This document shows, piece after piece, positions 23,506 through 31,140 of a stretch of 42,241 nucleotides of DNA. The DNA comes from Lachnospiraceae bacterium (GTDB lineage Bacteria; Bacillota; Clostridia; Lachnospirales; Lachnospiraceae), in contig CAJTDD010000035.1 in the NCBI GenBank assembly GCA_910574885.1, forward strand, positions 1,008-43,248. Reading direction: 5' to 3'. Numbering within the stretch: the first letter of the stretch is position 1; each line of letters opens with the position of its first letter. The notes beneath the pieces are model-generated. The model made no database searches, was not told where the DNA came from, and saw only the letters and a program-made list of their open reading frames with translations. The position numbers were made by a program, and so were the translations under genes.

Positions 23506-24950
23506 GATAATACTGATTGTTTTTTTTCGACAGAAATATCTTTTATATTTTTAGCGTTTATTCCATCACTAGAAAGATTACATAATGTAGGAGGAATCGA
23601 AGAAATTTTTCCTGCTAATAATGTCGAAATAATACTTTTTGCCAATTCCTCAGAATCATCTTTCTCATAGACATCTAAATAATATTTACGAGGGAGCTTC
23701 TTAGAAAATAATACTTCTGCAGAAGCTCTTAATTTGATTAAATGTTTTACTCCACCTGTTAGTAATAATGTACCAATGTTAAACGCTGCAAGAGCCGCTA
23801 AAGGCATAATCAACCAAACAATATATGAACCAGAGGCATCCTTTACAAACTGGATATTAGGAATTGATGATATGCTATATACATATTGATATAATGCATT
23901 GAAAGATTGCACAATATCTTGTTTGGGTTTTTCTTTAAATATTAATTTTACTTGATAATTACTCTCGTCATTTAGCAGATTATATTGATATGATGACAAT
24001 TCATGTACTATTGAATTGTAAATTAAGCAGATGTTGTTATAGAACAAAAGAATTGTTTCATAATAATGATCATCTGCTGAAAATTTACATGTCAATTCTT
24101 TATAAAATATAAGAATTTCCTTTAAAACCAATAAAGGAAGTAATGATTCCTTTCTCATTGCCTTAAGTATTTCATAAAAATAATGGAGCTCATCTGGAGA
24201 CAAATATTGTCCATCAGCATATCGTTCATCCAAACTATTCAATAGTTCTTTTAAACGTTTAAATATATTTTCCCTTTTTAAAGATACTTGAAAAGTAAAC
24301 ATTTCTAAACATAATCTTTTTTTAATCAGATATTGACTATATTTTGAGTAAATTTCTTTTCTATCCTCATTTATTTTTCTACCTAAACTAAGAAAACAAA
24401 CATTTTCCATATCTTCTTCTTGGATTCCCCATAAACTTCCCAATGTTTCTAAATTCATTTCAGTTTCTATAAATTTAGACCTTATAGAAATATTGTAATC
24501 AATTGTGCAATTTCCAAATACACTATTCGTCCATACAGAATCTTCAAAACAGTTAAATTTTGTTGTACTTCCATTTAAATCAATTTTTGTGAACGAGGTT
24601 TCGATAAAAATATTATTTGTAATACGTGAACTCATAAATTGTATATTAGAAAAGATGCCCTTACAAAAGTTGATGTTTTCTATTTCAGCTAAACTAAAGT
24701 CACAATCCTTAAATATACAATTTGCAAATTTACAAAAAGATAAATCTACATTGAGAAATTTACAACCATAAAATATACAATTCGTTAAGCGTAAATTGGT
24801 TAAACTAGAACGACTAAAATCACATTTTTCAAACCTACAGTTTTGTATATGTGTATTTTGTATATTACTTCTTTTAAAATTATCTTCTTCGAAAGTTTTT
24901 TTATCAATGGTACGATGCATAATAATTGAGTGTTCAAAATCTTTATCCAT
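23502..24950 (-). CDS. Pentapeptide-repeat protein with helical and membrane-segment C-terminus
   Basis: 482 residues. Residues ~24-160 are tandem pentapeptide repeats (CRFEKCDFSRSSLTNLRLTN, CIFYGCKF, CKFANCIFKDCDF), which fold as a right-handed quadrilateral helix. A helical region follows (~190-360). One or two hydrophobic segments lie at ~376-400 (YIVWLIMPLAALAAFNIGTL), and a charged tail ends the protein. Pentapeptide proteins such as Qnr and McbG protect gyrase from inhibitors; others form scaffolds in membrane-linked defence proteins. The long C-terminal part with a membrane segment is unlike simple Qnr proteins. AAAGGA lies eight bases before the ATG. Convergent to the enzyme pair inside the inverted repeat. 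Confidence 0.85.
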   Translation of the reverse strand: MDKDFEHSIIMHRTIDKKTFEEDNFKRSNIQNTHIQNCRFEKCDFSRSSLTNLRLTNCIFYGCKFLNVDLSFCKFANCIFKDCDFSLAEIENINFCKGIFSNIQFMSSRITNNIFIETSFTKIDLNGSTTKFNCFEDSVWTNSVFGNCTIDYNISIRSKFIETEMNLETLGSLWGIQEEDMENVCFLSLGRKINEDRKEIYSKYSQYLIKKRLCLEMFTFQVSLKRENIFKRLKELLNSLDERYADGQYLSPDELHYFYEILKAMRKESLLPLLVLKEILIFYKELTCKFSADDHYYETILLFYNNICLIYNSIVHELSSYQYNLLNDESNYQVKLIFKEKPKQDIVQSFNALYQYVYSISSIPNIQFVKDASGSYIVWLIMPLAALAAFNIGTLLLTGGVKHLIKLRASAEVLFSKKLPRKYYLDVYEKDDSEELAKSIISTLLAGKISSIPPTLCNLSSDGINAKNIKDISVEKKQSVLS

Positions 24951-25281
24951 AACGGTTTCCTTTCATATAAAAATGTAAATCTATGACTTTAATCCTAATA
25001 ATTAAAGGGGCATATTGAATCGCTACTCAAATTGCTTATAATTAACCGTTTTTATACAGTATACAAAACTCTAATCCAATAAAATTAGCTAAAAAAATAT
25101 CGTTCTTCTTTGGATGCTATGTACCTATCATCTAGATTAACAACGGCTAACTTAACCTGACACTAACAATAATGAAACACCCCCAATGCAAACATGCAGG
25201 GTATCCTGCCCTAGCTTCCTTTTTTAACGCTGCAAGCAACGGGGTGTTAAACCATGAAGCACGAAAGAATATAATAATGAG
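24951..25281. other. AT-rich leader of pentapeptide gene and a structured GC-richer patch
   Basis: The left 180 bases are AT-rich and presumably hold the minus-strand promoter of the pentapeptide gene. The patch 25176-25248 is different: AACACCCC (25176-25183) pairs with GGGGTGTT (25241-25248), and inside it GCAGG (25196-25200) pairs with CCTGC (25205-25209). It could encode a structured RNA or be the end of another element. I see no convincing gene here. Confidence 0.4.
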
Positions 25282-25340
25282 TAATTTGCAATTATCTAAC
25301 AATATACTTAATAACGAATAACTATTTATTATCCTCTGTT
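25282..25340 (-). repeat. Right arm of perfect 59-bp inverted repeat
   Basis: Exact reverse complement of 21247-21305, beginning TAATTTGCAATTATCTAAC and ending CCTCTGTT. The sequence immediately outside (TATGGTAG) differs from that outside the left arm. Confidence 0.95.
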
Positions 25341-25507
25341 TATGGTAGAAAAACGGAGAATCTGTGGAGGATAAAACAGTCCGGGCAATCATCAAGAACC
25401 GGGAGCTGCCTAGATATGAGAAGTGCCAGAAAGGAGTTGGAAAAGAACAAGGAAGAGAAGCCTATTTCACAGAAAATGTTCCAAACAATTTAATAGGGAG
25501 ATTGTAA
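25341..25507 (+). pseudogene. C-terminal remnant of an unrecognised gene cut by the inverted-repeat cassette
   Basis: Immediately outside the right repeat arm a frame opens at 25349: ESVEDKTVRAIIKNRELPRY, then EKCQKGVGKEQGREAYF, ending in TAA at 25505-25507. It looks like genuine charged protein sequence of mobile-element type and has no start codon or ribosome binding site. I infer that the cassette or an earlier event removed its front. The family is not recognised. Confidence 0.35.
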
Positions 25508-25688
25508 GGAGTTCTGCTTCGGTAGGGCGTTTTATTTCATGAGAGATTTGCTATGAATTAGAGAAATCATATGCTATAATTTGGGTAGCAAATTAGAATG
25601 TAAATGTTAGTATTCATAGTAAATATTAATATTTGTAAATGTCTGAATTATCAGTTGTTTATGCAGAATTGGAGGAACAATAAATATC

Positions 25689-26454
25689 ATGTCAAATCAA
25701 TTACAACAACCATTTATAGACATAATCGGAAATAGAAGTCCGGTACAGCAGACGATCAAGTTGTGCTGGCAATTAGTAAAAGATAAACCGGAAACGATAG
25801 GTGGAACAATTGAATCAAAATCAGCAGCAGCTCTTATATTAACACATCTGTTGGGTCTAATGGAGAGTGCAGGAATGGTTAATTGCAGAGGATGGCATTC
25901 GTCTGCGATAACATTGCTTCGTGCAACAGAAGATGCTCTAGATTGTTTTGCCGCCGTTGGTAGTAGTCATGAAGCTACATTAAAATGGCAAAATGGAAAG
26001 CTAAAAGCTAGTGACGCTGCAAAGGCATGGACGGATGGTCATTTTACTGATAAGCATGAAAGTATGGCTGGCTACAGAAAAATGATTAGAACTGCATTAA
26101 ACCAATATAGCCATTGTACTCCAGAACAGGCTAATTGGAATATTTATCTTGAATCAATTGGGGATAGTCTCTGCACTATTGGAATTGAATACTGAGTCAA
26201 TGGTTATTAATATGAATGCATATTACATAGACCGATATTTATGTATACATTTGTATGAAGTAATAAATGTGATTTTAGATGTTTATGGCGACTATTTGAA
26301 AAGCCATATGGATCTAAAGAAACAAATAGAAAAAGCTAAAGATGAAATAGTGATAGTCATCGAAGATTTTTTGAAGTTTATTAATGAAGAAAAACTTGAT
26401 ATTTCAGTTGCACCAGAGTTACTGAGGATAGAGAGGCGTCAGAATAAGCAGTAG
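25689..26454 (+). pseudogene. Orphan helical protein split by a frameshift
   Basis: The first frame (ATG 25689, GGAGGAACAA upstream) gives 168 residues including VNCRGWHSSAITLLRATEDALDCF. It stops at 26195 directly after GDSLCTIGIEY. The +2 frame continues without interruption from about 26176 (LELNTESMVINMNAYYID) for ~90 more residues, including VINVILDVYGDYLKSHMDLK, to TAG at 26452-26454. The second part has no ribosome binding site and reads as the natural continuation, so I interpret one ~255-residue gene with a one-base frameshift near 26170-26185. It is soluble and mostly helical. I do not recognise the family; a HEPN-like or RloA-like fold is possible but unsupported. It is AT-rich. 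Confidence 0.6.
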
Positions 26455-26472
26455 TAAAACCCCCAATTCCTA

Positions 26473-26598
26473 CTACGTTTTTACTACGATTGACGGCATC
26501 AACTTGCCCCGATTTGCCATTTGCGCTACATTTTTCACAATCGCTGCAGATAAATCCAACTCCTCAAATTGTGCCAAAACACGGCAAATTAGAGCATT
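26473..26598 (-). pseudogene. Decayed C-terminal coding fragment near recombinase
   Basis: A minus-strand frame of 41 codons, RVLAQFEELDLSAAIVKNVA, then QMANRGKLMPSIVVKT and a TAG at 26473-26475. Its residue composition is protein-like and it lacks any start, so it is probably the tail of a deleted element gene. The rest of 26455-26802 shows only degenerate sequence and the recombinase terminator. Confidence 0.35.
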
Positions 26599-26728
26599 TT
26601 AGGAGGGAAAATCAACATGATTAAGATGTTTTTTGTCTGCCACGGGCACTAATACTCCGCCACTTGCTACACACTAGAAATAGAAGCTAGGATAGGATTG
26701 TCGGTGGAGTGGGTCATTGACAGTAGTA

Positions 26729-26775
26729 GAAAAGCAGTGAACACGGTTCAGAAGAAAGGTTCACTGCTTTTCTTT
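26729..26775 (-). terminator. Terminator downstream of the tyrosine recombinase
   Basis: GAAAAGCAGTGAAC (26729-26742) pairs perfectly with GTTCACTGCTTTTC (26759-26772), a 14-base stem with T/A-rich flanks on both strands. It lies 28 bases after the recombinase stop. Confidence 0.8.
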
Positions 26776-26802
26776 CAGGAAGGCGAAAAAGTAAACTTGC
26801 TT

Positions 26803-27729
26803 TTAATATTCATTTAGGTTCATAAAATTCCGTGGATGCTTGGTCGTGAGGATATTATTCTGCTTTGCCATGGATACGCTCGTATATATTTCAGTCGTTT
26901 TGATCGAGCTGTGACCAAGCATTTTTTGTATATAACGGATGTCAACGTCAGCTTCCAGCAGTAAAGTGGCAAATGAATGACGGAACATATGTGGAGTGAT
27001 ATGCATGTCAATCATAGCCAATTTTAAGTATTTTACGATCATGGCTCGCACAGACTGCTCTGAATACCGCTGATGGAGCCGATTGATAAAGAACCATCCG
27101 GTGGCGGCAATATCAGTTTGAAATGCAGCAAAATATTCGGCAATCACCTTTTTAACGTCATCATTACCAATCTGGATCAGGCGTTCTTTAGAGCCTTTAC
27201 CATAAATGATTATTTTGTAGGATACCAGATCCACTTGTTGTATTCTTAAGGCGCACAATTCTGAAATCCTGACACCGGTTGAAAAGAGTAGCTCAATGAT
27301 AGTGATGTCACGAAGAACAGCATTGTATTGGTACGTTGTAGTTGCAAATGATTTTTGTTTATACAGCGTGGAGATAAATGTGGCAATCGTGGTTTCAGGT
27401 ATTGTGCGGGGCAGTATTTGCGGTTCCCGAAATCTCACATTTATTTTGTCAAAGGGATTTGTGGCAATCAGCTCTTCATAAACTAAATAATGGAAGAAGG
27501 CTTTTAAAGCAGCAATCTTTCTTTTGGTAGTCCGTGGCTTATACTGGTCATGGAGTGAGGAAATGTAATCATTTATAGCATTCTTATCTTCAAAATCAGG
27601 GTATGCCAGCATAAATGTCTGAAATTGCGCCAGATCAATGCGATAAGCCTTCAGGGTTTTCTTATCCAGTTTTTTAATGGATTCACAGTTTTTCATGTAA
27701 CTTGCAATTAAAGTCTCTAATCTGTTCAT
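26803..27729 (-). CDS. Tyrosine recombinase / integrase (XerD-like)
   Basis: 308 residues. The N-terminal SAM-like core-binding domain (residues 1-85) is followed by the catalytic domain with the full set: R154 (TGVRISEL), K178 (GKGSKER), H247 and R250 (PHMFRHSF), H273 (MLGHSSIKTTE), and nucleophile Y282 (EIYTSV). Its length suits a small XerD-like recombinase rather than a phage integrase with an AT3 domain. It could move or invert local DNA, including the 59-bp-flanked cassette 1.5 kb away, but nothing shows that directly. The ribosome binding site GGAG and ATG are both inside a 16-bp stem (27726-27779). Confidence 0.93.
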   Translation of the reverse strand: MNRLETLIASYMKNCESIKKLDKKTLKAYRIDLAQFQTFMLAYPDFEDKNAINDYISSLHDQYKPRTTKRKIAALKAFFHYLVYEELIATNPFDKINVRFREPQILPRTIPETTIATFISTLYKQKSFATTTYQYNAVLRDITIIELLFSTGVRISELCALRIQQVDLVSYKIIIYGKGSKERLIQIGNDDVKKVIAEYFAAFQTDIAATGWFFINRLHQRYSEQSVRAMIVKYLKLAMIDMHITPHMFRHSFATLLLEADVDIRYIQKMLGHSSIKTTEIYTSVSMAKQNNILTTKHPRNFMNLNEY

Positions 27730-27779
27730 AAATGGATACTCCTTAGTTTTTTATATCTATTATGAGTATCCATCTATGA
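27726..27779 (-). promoter_or_regulatory. Long inverted repeat sequestering the recombinase start
   Basis: TCATAAATGGATACTC (27726-27741) pairs with GAGTATCCATCTATGA (27764-27779), 15 of 16 positions, around a 22-base loop. In the recombinase mRNA the 3' arm contains both the GGAG ribosome binding site and the AUG, so the folded leader should block translation. Alternatively the dyad is a recombinase or repressor binding site. Confidence 0.65.
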
Positions 27780-27792
27780 AATGTCGATTACT

Positions 27793-28533
27793 TTAATCTT
27801 CGGGGAAAAATTCGTTTAGTATCTCAATAGTCTCTTTCGCTGTAAATCCCCACAGAATCGTACTTAATGCTTCAATAGCGGCATGGCGCTTCCGGTAGTA
27901 GGTACGATAGGAAATATTGGAAATATGAGGTCTCAGCTTCTCTATGATTTCATTCGTACCTTTCAGCTCCTGGGGAGACAGGAAGGTATAGTAGAGAATC
28001 CAGAAATACTGTTCTCCGTGTTTGTGGTTGGTTCTAAGTAAATCCACAGAGGAATCCAGCATTTTCAGCATCCGGTTACTCCGTTCGATGCTCTTTGCCC
28101 GTTCTTCAATATCATTTCCAGACAGATCGGCTCCTGCAGTATAGATGGAATCAAGGAATTCATCCACACTTGTTCCATATTTCAGCCGGAATTGCTTCTC
28201 CATTTGGTGAACTACCACCTTCAGGCTATAGGTTGCATCCCGATATCTACGAAGAAATTTATAGGTGTCGTGGAAGCGTGGATCCTCTTCTGGCTTTAGA
28301 TATCCCTGCTTATTCAAGTCACTCTTTATCTTTGTATTATTCCCCTTCGGGCTTTTCTCTATCTTTGCATCCATTCTTCCCGCACCATTTATATCCATAT
28401 GTATTGATTTCACTCGGCTCGTCCTCATATCCTTTGATTTTCCACCATCTCTTCTTGCATCATCCAACTTTGCACCATTCATCCCTGCATCCTTCTTGCT
28501 GCCCCAATTCCAGAAAGTCAAAGCCGTTTGCAT
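27793..28533 (-). CDS. Recombinase-linked protein of unknown function, ArpU-like C-terminus
   Basis: 246 residues. The N-terminal ~75 are low-complexity, charged and probably disordered (SKKDAGMNGAKLDDARRDGG). The C-terminal 150 are helical: FHDTYKFLRRYRDATYSLKV, LDSSVDLLRTNHKHGEQYF, and ISYRTYYRKRHAAIEALSTI. This last part is an HTH-like segment reminiscent of ArpU-type phage late regulators. It lies 63 bases upstream of the recombinase on the same strand and may be its partner or regulator. The family assignment is weak. A dyad GTACAAT/ATTGTAC (28558-28586) sits in its promoter region. Confidence 0.55.
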   Translation of the reverse strand: MQTALTFWNWGSKKDAGMNGAKLDDARRDGGKSKDMRTSRVKSIHMDINGAGRMDAKIEKSPKGNNTKIKSDLNKQGYLKPEEDPRFHDTYKFLRRYRDATYSLKVVVHQMEKQFRLKYGTSVDEFLDSIYTAGADLSGNDIEERAKSIERSNRMLKMLDSSVDLLRTNHKHGEQYFWILYYTFLSPQELKGTNEIIEKLRPHISNISYRTYYRKRHAAIEALSTILWGFTAKETIEILNEFFPED

Positions 28534-28557
28534 TATTGCTCAATTTTCTCACCACCA

Positions 28558-28586
28558 GTACAATTAGATTTTACTATATATTGTAC
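28558..28586 (-). promoter_or_regulatory. Dyad GTACAAT-N15-ATTGTAC in promoter region
   Basis: Arms 28558-28564 and 28580-28586 lie 25-53 bases upstream of the 27793-28533 gene start. Candidate repressor site. The AT-rich middle could hold a -10 element. Confidence 0.4.
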
Positions 28587-28664
28587 AGAAATGAGAGTTC
28601 TTCTTAAACGATGTAAAATCTTCATGAATAAGAGATGTGATTTCTGATTTGTAGAGATTGGTTC

Positions 28665-29024
28665 TTACTTTTGGGATTTGCAGCAAGTTGGCGAGATATT
28701 TACTTCATCTAAATATACAGTTCCCCAATCGCACATAGCGTCTAAGATTGGGGCGAGCGTCTTGCCGAAGTCTGTTAAAGAATATTCCGTTTTGGGAGGA
28801 ACGACAGGATAGACTTTTCTGTTTATCAGTCCGTCGTTTTCAAGTTCTCTTAGCTGCTGCGCCAACATTTTATCAGTTGCTTTGGGCACTAATTTATGCA
28901 GTTCACTATACCGCAGGGTTTTACCCATGAGATGCCACAGAACGACCGATTTATATTTCCCGCCAATCAAGTCAATAGTTGCTTCTACGGGACAGTTATA
29001 ACTGCTTTTGCAATTTACACTCAT
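28665..29024 (-). CDS. HxlR-family transcriptional regulator 1
   Basis: 119 residues: a winged-helix core with the family pattern CPVEATIDLIGGKYKSVVLW, LRYSELHKLVPKATDKMLAQ and VPPKTEYSLTDFGKTL, plus cysteines near both ends (C5, C11, and CC close to the C-terminus) that could sense redox or electrophiles. AGGAGA lies eight bases before the ATG. It is divergent from the nitroreductase gene, the usual HxlR arrangement, so it probably controls that gene and itself through the shared 127-base gap. Confidence 0.9.
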   Translation of the reverse strand: MSVNCKSSYNCPVEATIDLIGGKYKSVVLWHLMGKTLRYSELHKLVPKATDKMLAQQLRELENDGLINRKVYPVVPPKTEYSLTDFGKTLAPILDAMCDWGTVYLDEVNISPTCCKSQK

Positions 29025-29076
29025 AGAAATTCTCCTAACTTACTTTTTTGATAGTATATACCTAAAAAGTACATTC

Positions 29077-29104
29077 TTGTCTTTGAATTTGTTTGCGATA
29101 TAAT
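29077..29104 (+). promoter_or_regulatory. Nitroreductase promoter in the divergent HxlR gap
   Basis: TTGTCT (29077-29082), 16 bases, TATAAT (29099-29104). AGTATATACC and AAAGTACATT, just upstream, are candidates for the HxlR operator. Confidence 0.55.
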
Positions 29105-29151
29105 TATAGTATAGGGAAACCTAAAATACAAGTTTAACAGGAGGAATACTT

Positions 29152-29670
29152 ATGGAATTTTTAGAAATTGCGAAATCACGTTATTCTGTCCGTGATTACA
29201 AAAGCAGAAAGGTAGAGCCAGAAAAGCTGGAAAAAATTTTATTAGCTGCCCATGTCGCGCCTACGGCTGCAAATTTACAGCCTGTCCGTCTTATCGTTGT
29301 GCAGGAGGACGAGGGATTGGACAAAGTAGGAAAAGCGGCAAACCTTTATGGAGCGCCTTTGGCAATTATTGTTTGCGCCGAACATACGAAAGCATGGACA
29401 CGCCCGTTTGATAACAAAAAGACAGTTGATGTAGATGCGTCAATCCTTACAGACCACATGATGATGGAAGCGACTGAGTTGGGGTTAGGTTCTGTATGGA
29501 TATGCTATTTTAAGCCCGATGTTATCAAACAGGAATTTAGGCTTCCAGACACCCTTGAGCCAATCAATATTTTAGCAATAGGATATGCAGGCGGAAGCCC
29601 TGCCGACCCAGAACGCCATGCTACACAACGTATTCCGTTGGATGAATTAGTCCATTACGAAAAGTTATAA
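29152..29670 (+). CDS. Nitroreductase-family flavoprotein
   Basis: 172 residues. It begins FLEIAKSRYSVRDYKSRKV, the FMN-phosphate-binding N-terminus of the family. APTAANLQPVRLIVV follows (substrate/FMN loop), and GLGSVWICYF carries the second half of the FMN site. This short type usually reduces nitro compounds, quinones or other electrophiles with NAD(P)H. AGGAGG lies nine bases before the ATG. It is followed by a strong terminator, so it is a single-gene unit controlled by the divergent HxlR regulator. Confidence 0.92.
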   Translation: MEFLEIAKSRYSVRDYKSRKVEPEKLEKILLAAHVAPTAANLQPVRLIVVQEDEGLDKVGKAANLYGAPLAIIVCAEHTKAWTRPFDNKKTVDVDASILTDHMMMEATELGLGSVWICYFKPDVIKQEFRLPDTLEPINILAIGYAGGSPADPERHATQRIPLDELVHYEKL

Positions 29671-29728
29671 GTATTTGAAACAAATGGGTAAGCGTGATAA
29701 CGCCCCGAAAAGATGATGGATAGGAACA

Positions 29729-29775
29729 GAGCCGATAAACTTGTGGGATTGTTCTACATATTATCGGCTCATTTC
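29729..29775 (+). terminator. Terminator after the nitroreductase gene
   Basis: GAGCCGATAA (29729-29738) pairs perfectly with TTATCGGCTC (29761-29770), followed by a T-rich tail. Confidence 0.75.
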
Positions 29776-29778
29776 ATT

Positions 29779-29889
29779 TTATGTTTCCATATAAGTACGG
29801 TATGTCTTTCCCCAATCACATAGCTGCGACAAGATAGGGTTAAGGGTTATCCCTATGTCGCTCAAAGAGTATTCAACTCTGCTCCGCAC
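29779..29889 (-). pseudogene. HxlR-family regulator remnant (C-terminal 36 residues)
   Basis: On the minus strand RSRVEYSLSDIGITLNPILS, then QLCDWGKTYRTYMET and TAA. This is the wing and dimerisation helix of an HxlR protein. The front two thirds are missing: at 29889 the sequence changes directly into the amidohydrolase remnant on the other strand, marking a deletion junction. Confidence 0.75.
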
Positions 29890-30599
29890 CGCATCCAGAA
29901 AAAGCGGGTAATTTAAGTGAGCTTGAATTGGAGATGGATACATTATACAGAGTTCTTGCAGGAGCTAACAGTAAAAAGGACAACATCCGAAGATTGGAAA
30001 AGAATATTTTAGAGGTTAATGAAGCTATAAAAGACAATCCAGACCGCTTTCTGGGTTTTGGCTCTGTACCGTTAGGGCTAAGTTTAGAGGAAACACAGGA
30101 ATGGATAGAAACACTTATCACAGCCAATTCTTTATGTGGCATAGGGGAATTTACCCCTGGCAATGAGCAGCAGATTATGGAATTAGACACGGTATTCCAA
30201 TCAGTGCAGAATTCAAGGTTATATCCTGTCTGGGTACATACGTTTCATCCAGTTACATTAGACGGCATTAAGCGGCTAATGGCATTATGTGAGAAGTATT
30301 CAGAAATACCTGTTATCTTCGGGCATTTAGGCGGCTCAAATTGGATGGATGTGATTAAATTTGCAAAAGGACATGAGAATGTATATATAGACCTTTCAGC
30401 CGCTTTTGCTTCTATTGCTACAAAAATGGCATTAGTTGAGCTGCCAGAAAGATGTTTGTATAGCTCGGACGCTCCTTATGGAGAACCATATCTGTATAGG
30501 CAGCTCATAGAATTTGTAAGCCCTAACAAGACAACCGCAAAAATGGCGTTAGGCGAGAATATAGAAAAATTGTTGGATAGTCTTGGACTTGTTTCGTAG
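29886..30599 (+). pseudogene. Amidohydrolase-family (TIM-barrel) enzyme, N-terminally truncated
   Basis: About 237 codons of the amidohydrolase_2 type: FLGFGSVPLGL, GIGEFTPG, PVWVHTFHPVTLDG, PVIFGHLGGSNWMDVIKFA, YIDLSAAF, LYSSDAPYGEP with the terminal metal-binding Asp, and the closing MALGENIEKLL. The N-terminal strand with the HxH metal motif is absent. Sequence similarity begins at the junction with the HxlR remnant, and the TTG at 29928 lacks a ribosome binding site. It therefore cannot form a normal active site and is a remnant. Confidence 0.8.
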
Positions 30600-30624
30600 T
30601 TGTTTATCAAGCATAAAAAGTGAA

Positions 30625-30664
30625 AAGACAGAGCCAATGTCAGCTCGTTGGCTCTGTCTTTTTG
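30625..30664. terminator. Bidirectional terminator
   Basis: AAAGACAGAGCCAA pairs with TTGGCTCTGTCTTT around a ten-base loop, with A and T runs on both sides. It serves the amidohydrolase remnant and the convergent HxlR gene. Confidence 0.85.
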
Positions 30665-30676
30665 AAAAAAACATGA

Positions 30677-31006
30677 TTATATATTGAGGTTTTCATCTCC
30701 CCATTGTTTCATATGCTCAAAAACGGGAATGAAACTTTTGCCTAAGTCAGTAAGGTTATACTCCACACGGGGAGGTACTTCTTTGTAGTCATAACGGGTA
30801 AGGAAGCCGTCGGCTTCCAGTTCCCGAAGCTGCTTTGTCAGACTTGATTCCGTAATTTCGCCGATATGCCTGCGAAGCTCCCCGAAACGGTGTATATCCC
30901 GAAAGGCAATATAATAAATGATTTCGATTTTCCATTTACCGCCTAAAATTTTTTGTATGGTAGAAATTGTTTTGCAGCGTTCAACAGCCAATGTACTTTT
31001 TTTCAT
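30677..31006 (-). CDS. HxlR-family transcriptional regulator 2
   Basis: 109 residues: LGGKWKIEIIYYIAFRDIHR, FGELRRHIGEITESSLTKQL and VPPRVEYNLTDLGKSFIPVF are the winged-helix signature segments. The start is ATG 31006, because AAGGAG lies eight bases before it; a GTG at 31015 overlaps that site. It is divergent from the radical SAM gene, so it may regulate it. No obvious operator was seen beyond the repeat at 31141-31242. Confidence 0.88.
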   Translation of the reverse strand: MKKSTLAVERCKTISTIQKILGGKWKIEIIYYIAFRDIHRFGELRRHIGEITESSLTKQLRELEADGFLTRYDYKEVPPRVEYNLTDLGKSFIPVFEHMKQWGDENLNI

Positions 31007-31140
31007 TCCTGCCACTCCTTCTGAAATAGTATAACACGCCTTTTCTTAAAAATCAATGTACCGCTTTGATATAGGTACTACAAAAAAATACAGTACTTGT
31101 AAAATAATTGTATAAAAGTATAATTAGTATAGACTACAGA

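Noticed and set aside
25176..25248. Structured patch as a group II intron end or integron attC
   Set aside because: Pairing AACACCCC/GGGGTGTT and GCAGG/CCTGC is real, but I see neither a domain V sequence nor R'/R'' core sites, so no specific assignment is justified.
25147..25395. Minus-strand 82-codon frame crossing the right inverted repeat arm
   Set aside because: It would span the repeat boundary, has no ribosome binding site, and part of it is the reverse of the repeat. I treat it as chance.
26464..26490. CTACTACG / TTACTACG short direct repeat as a CRISPR-like or attachment site
   Set aside because: Only two 7-base copies, and they fall in a decayed coding fragment; too short to support an array or att core.
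28095..28607. 170-codon plus-strand frame rich in His, Pro and Ser
   Set aside because: Low-complexity shadow of the charged N-terminus of the minus-strand recombinase-linked gene; no start signals.
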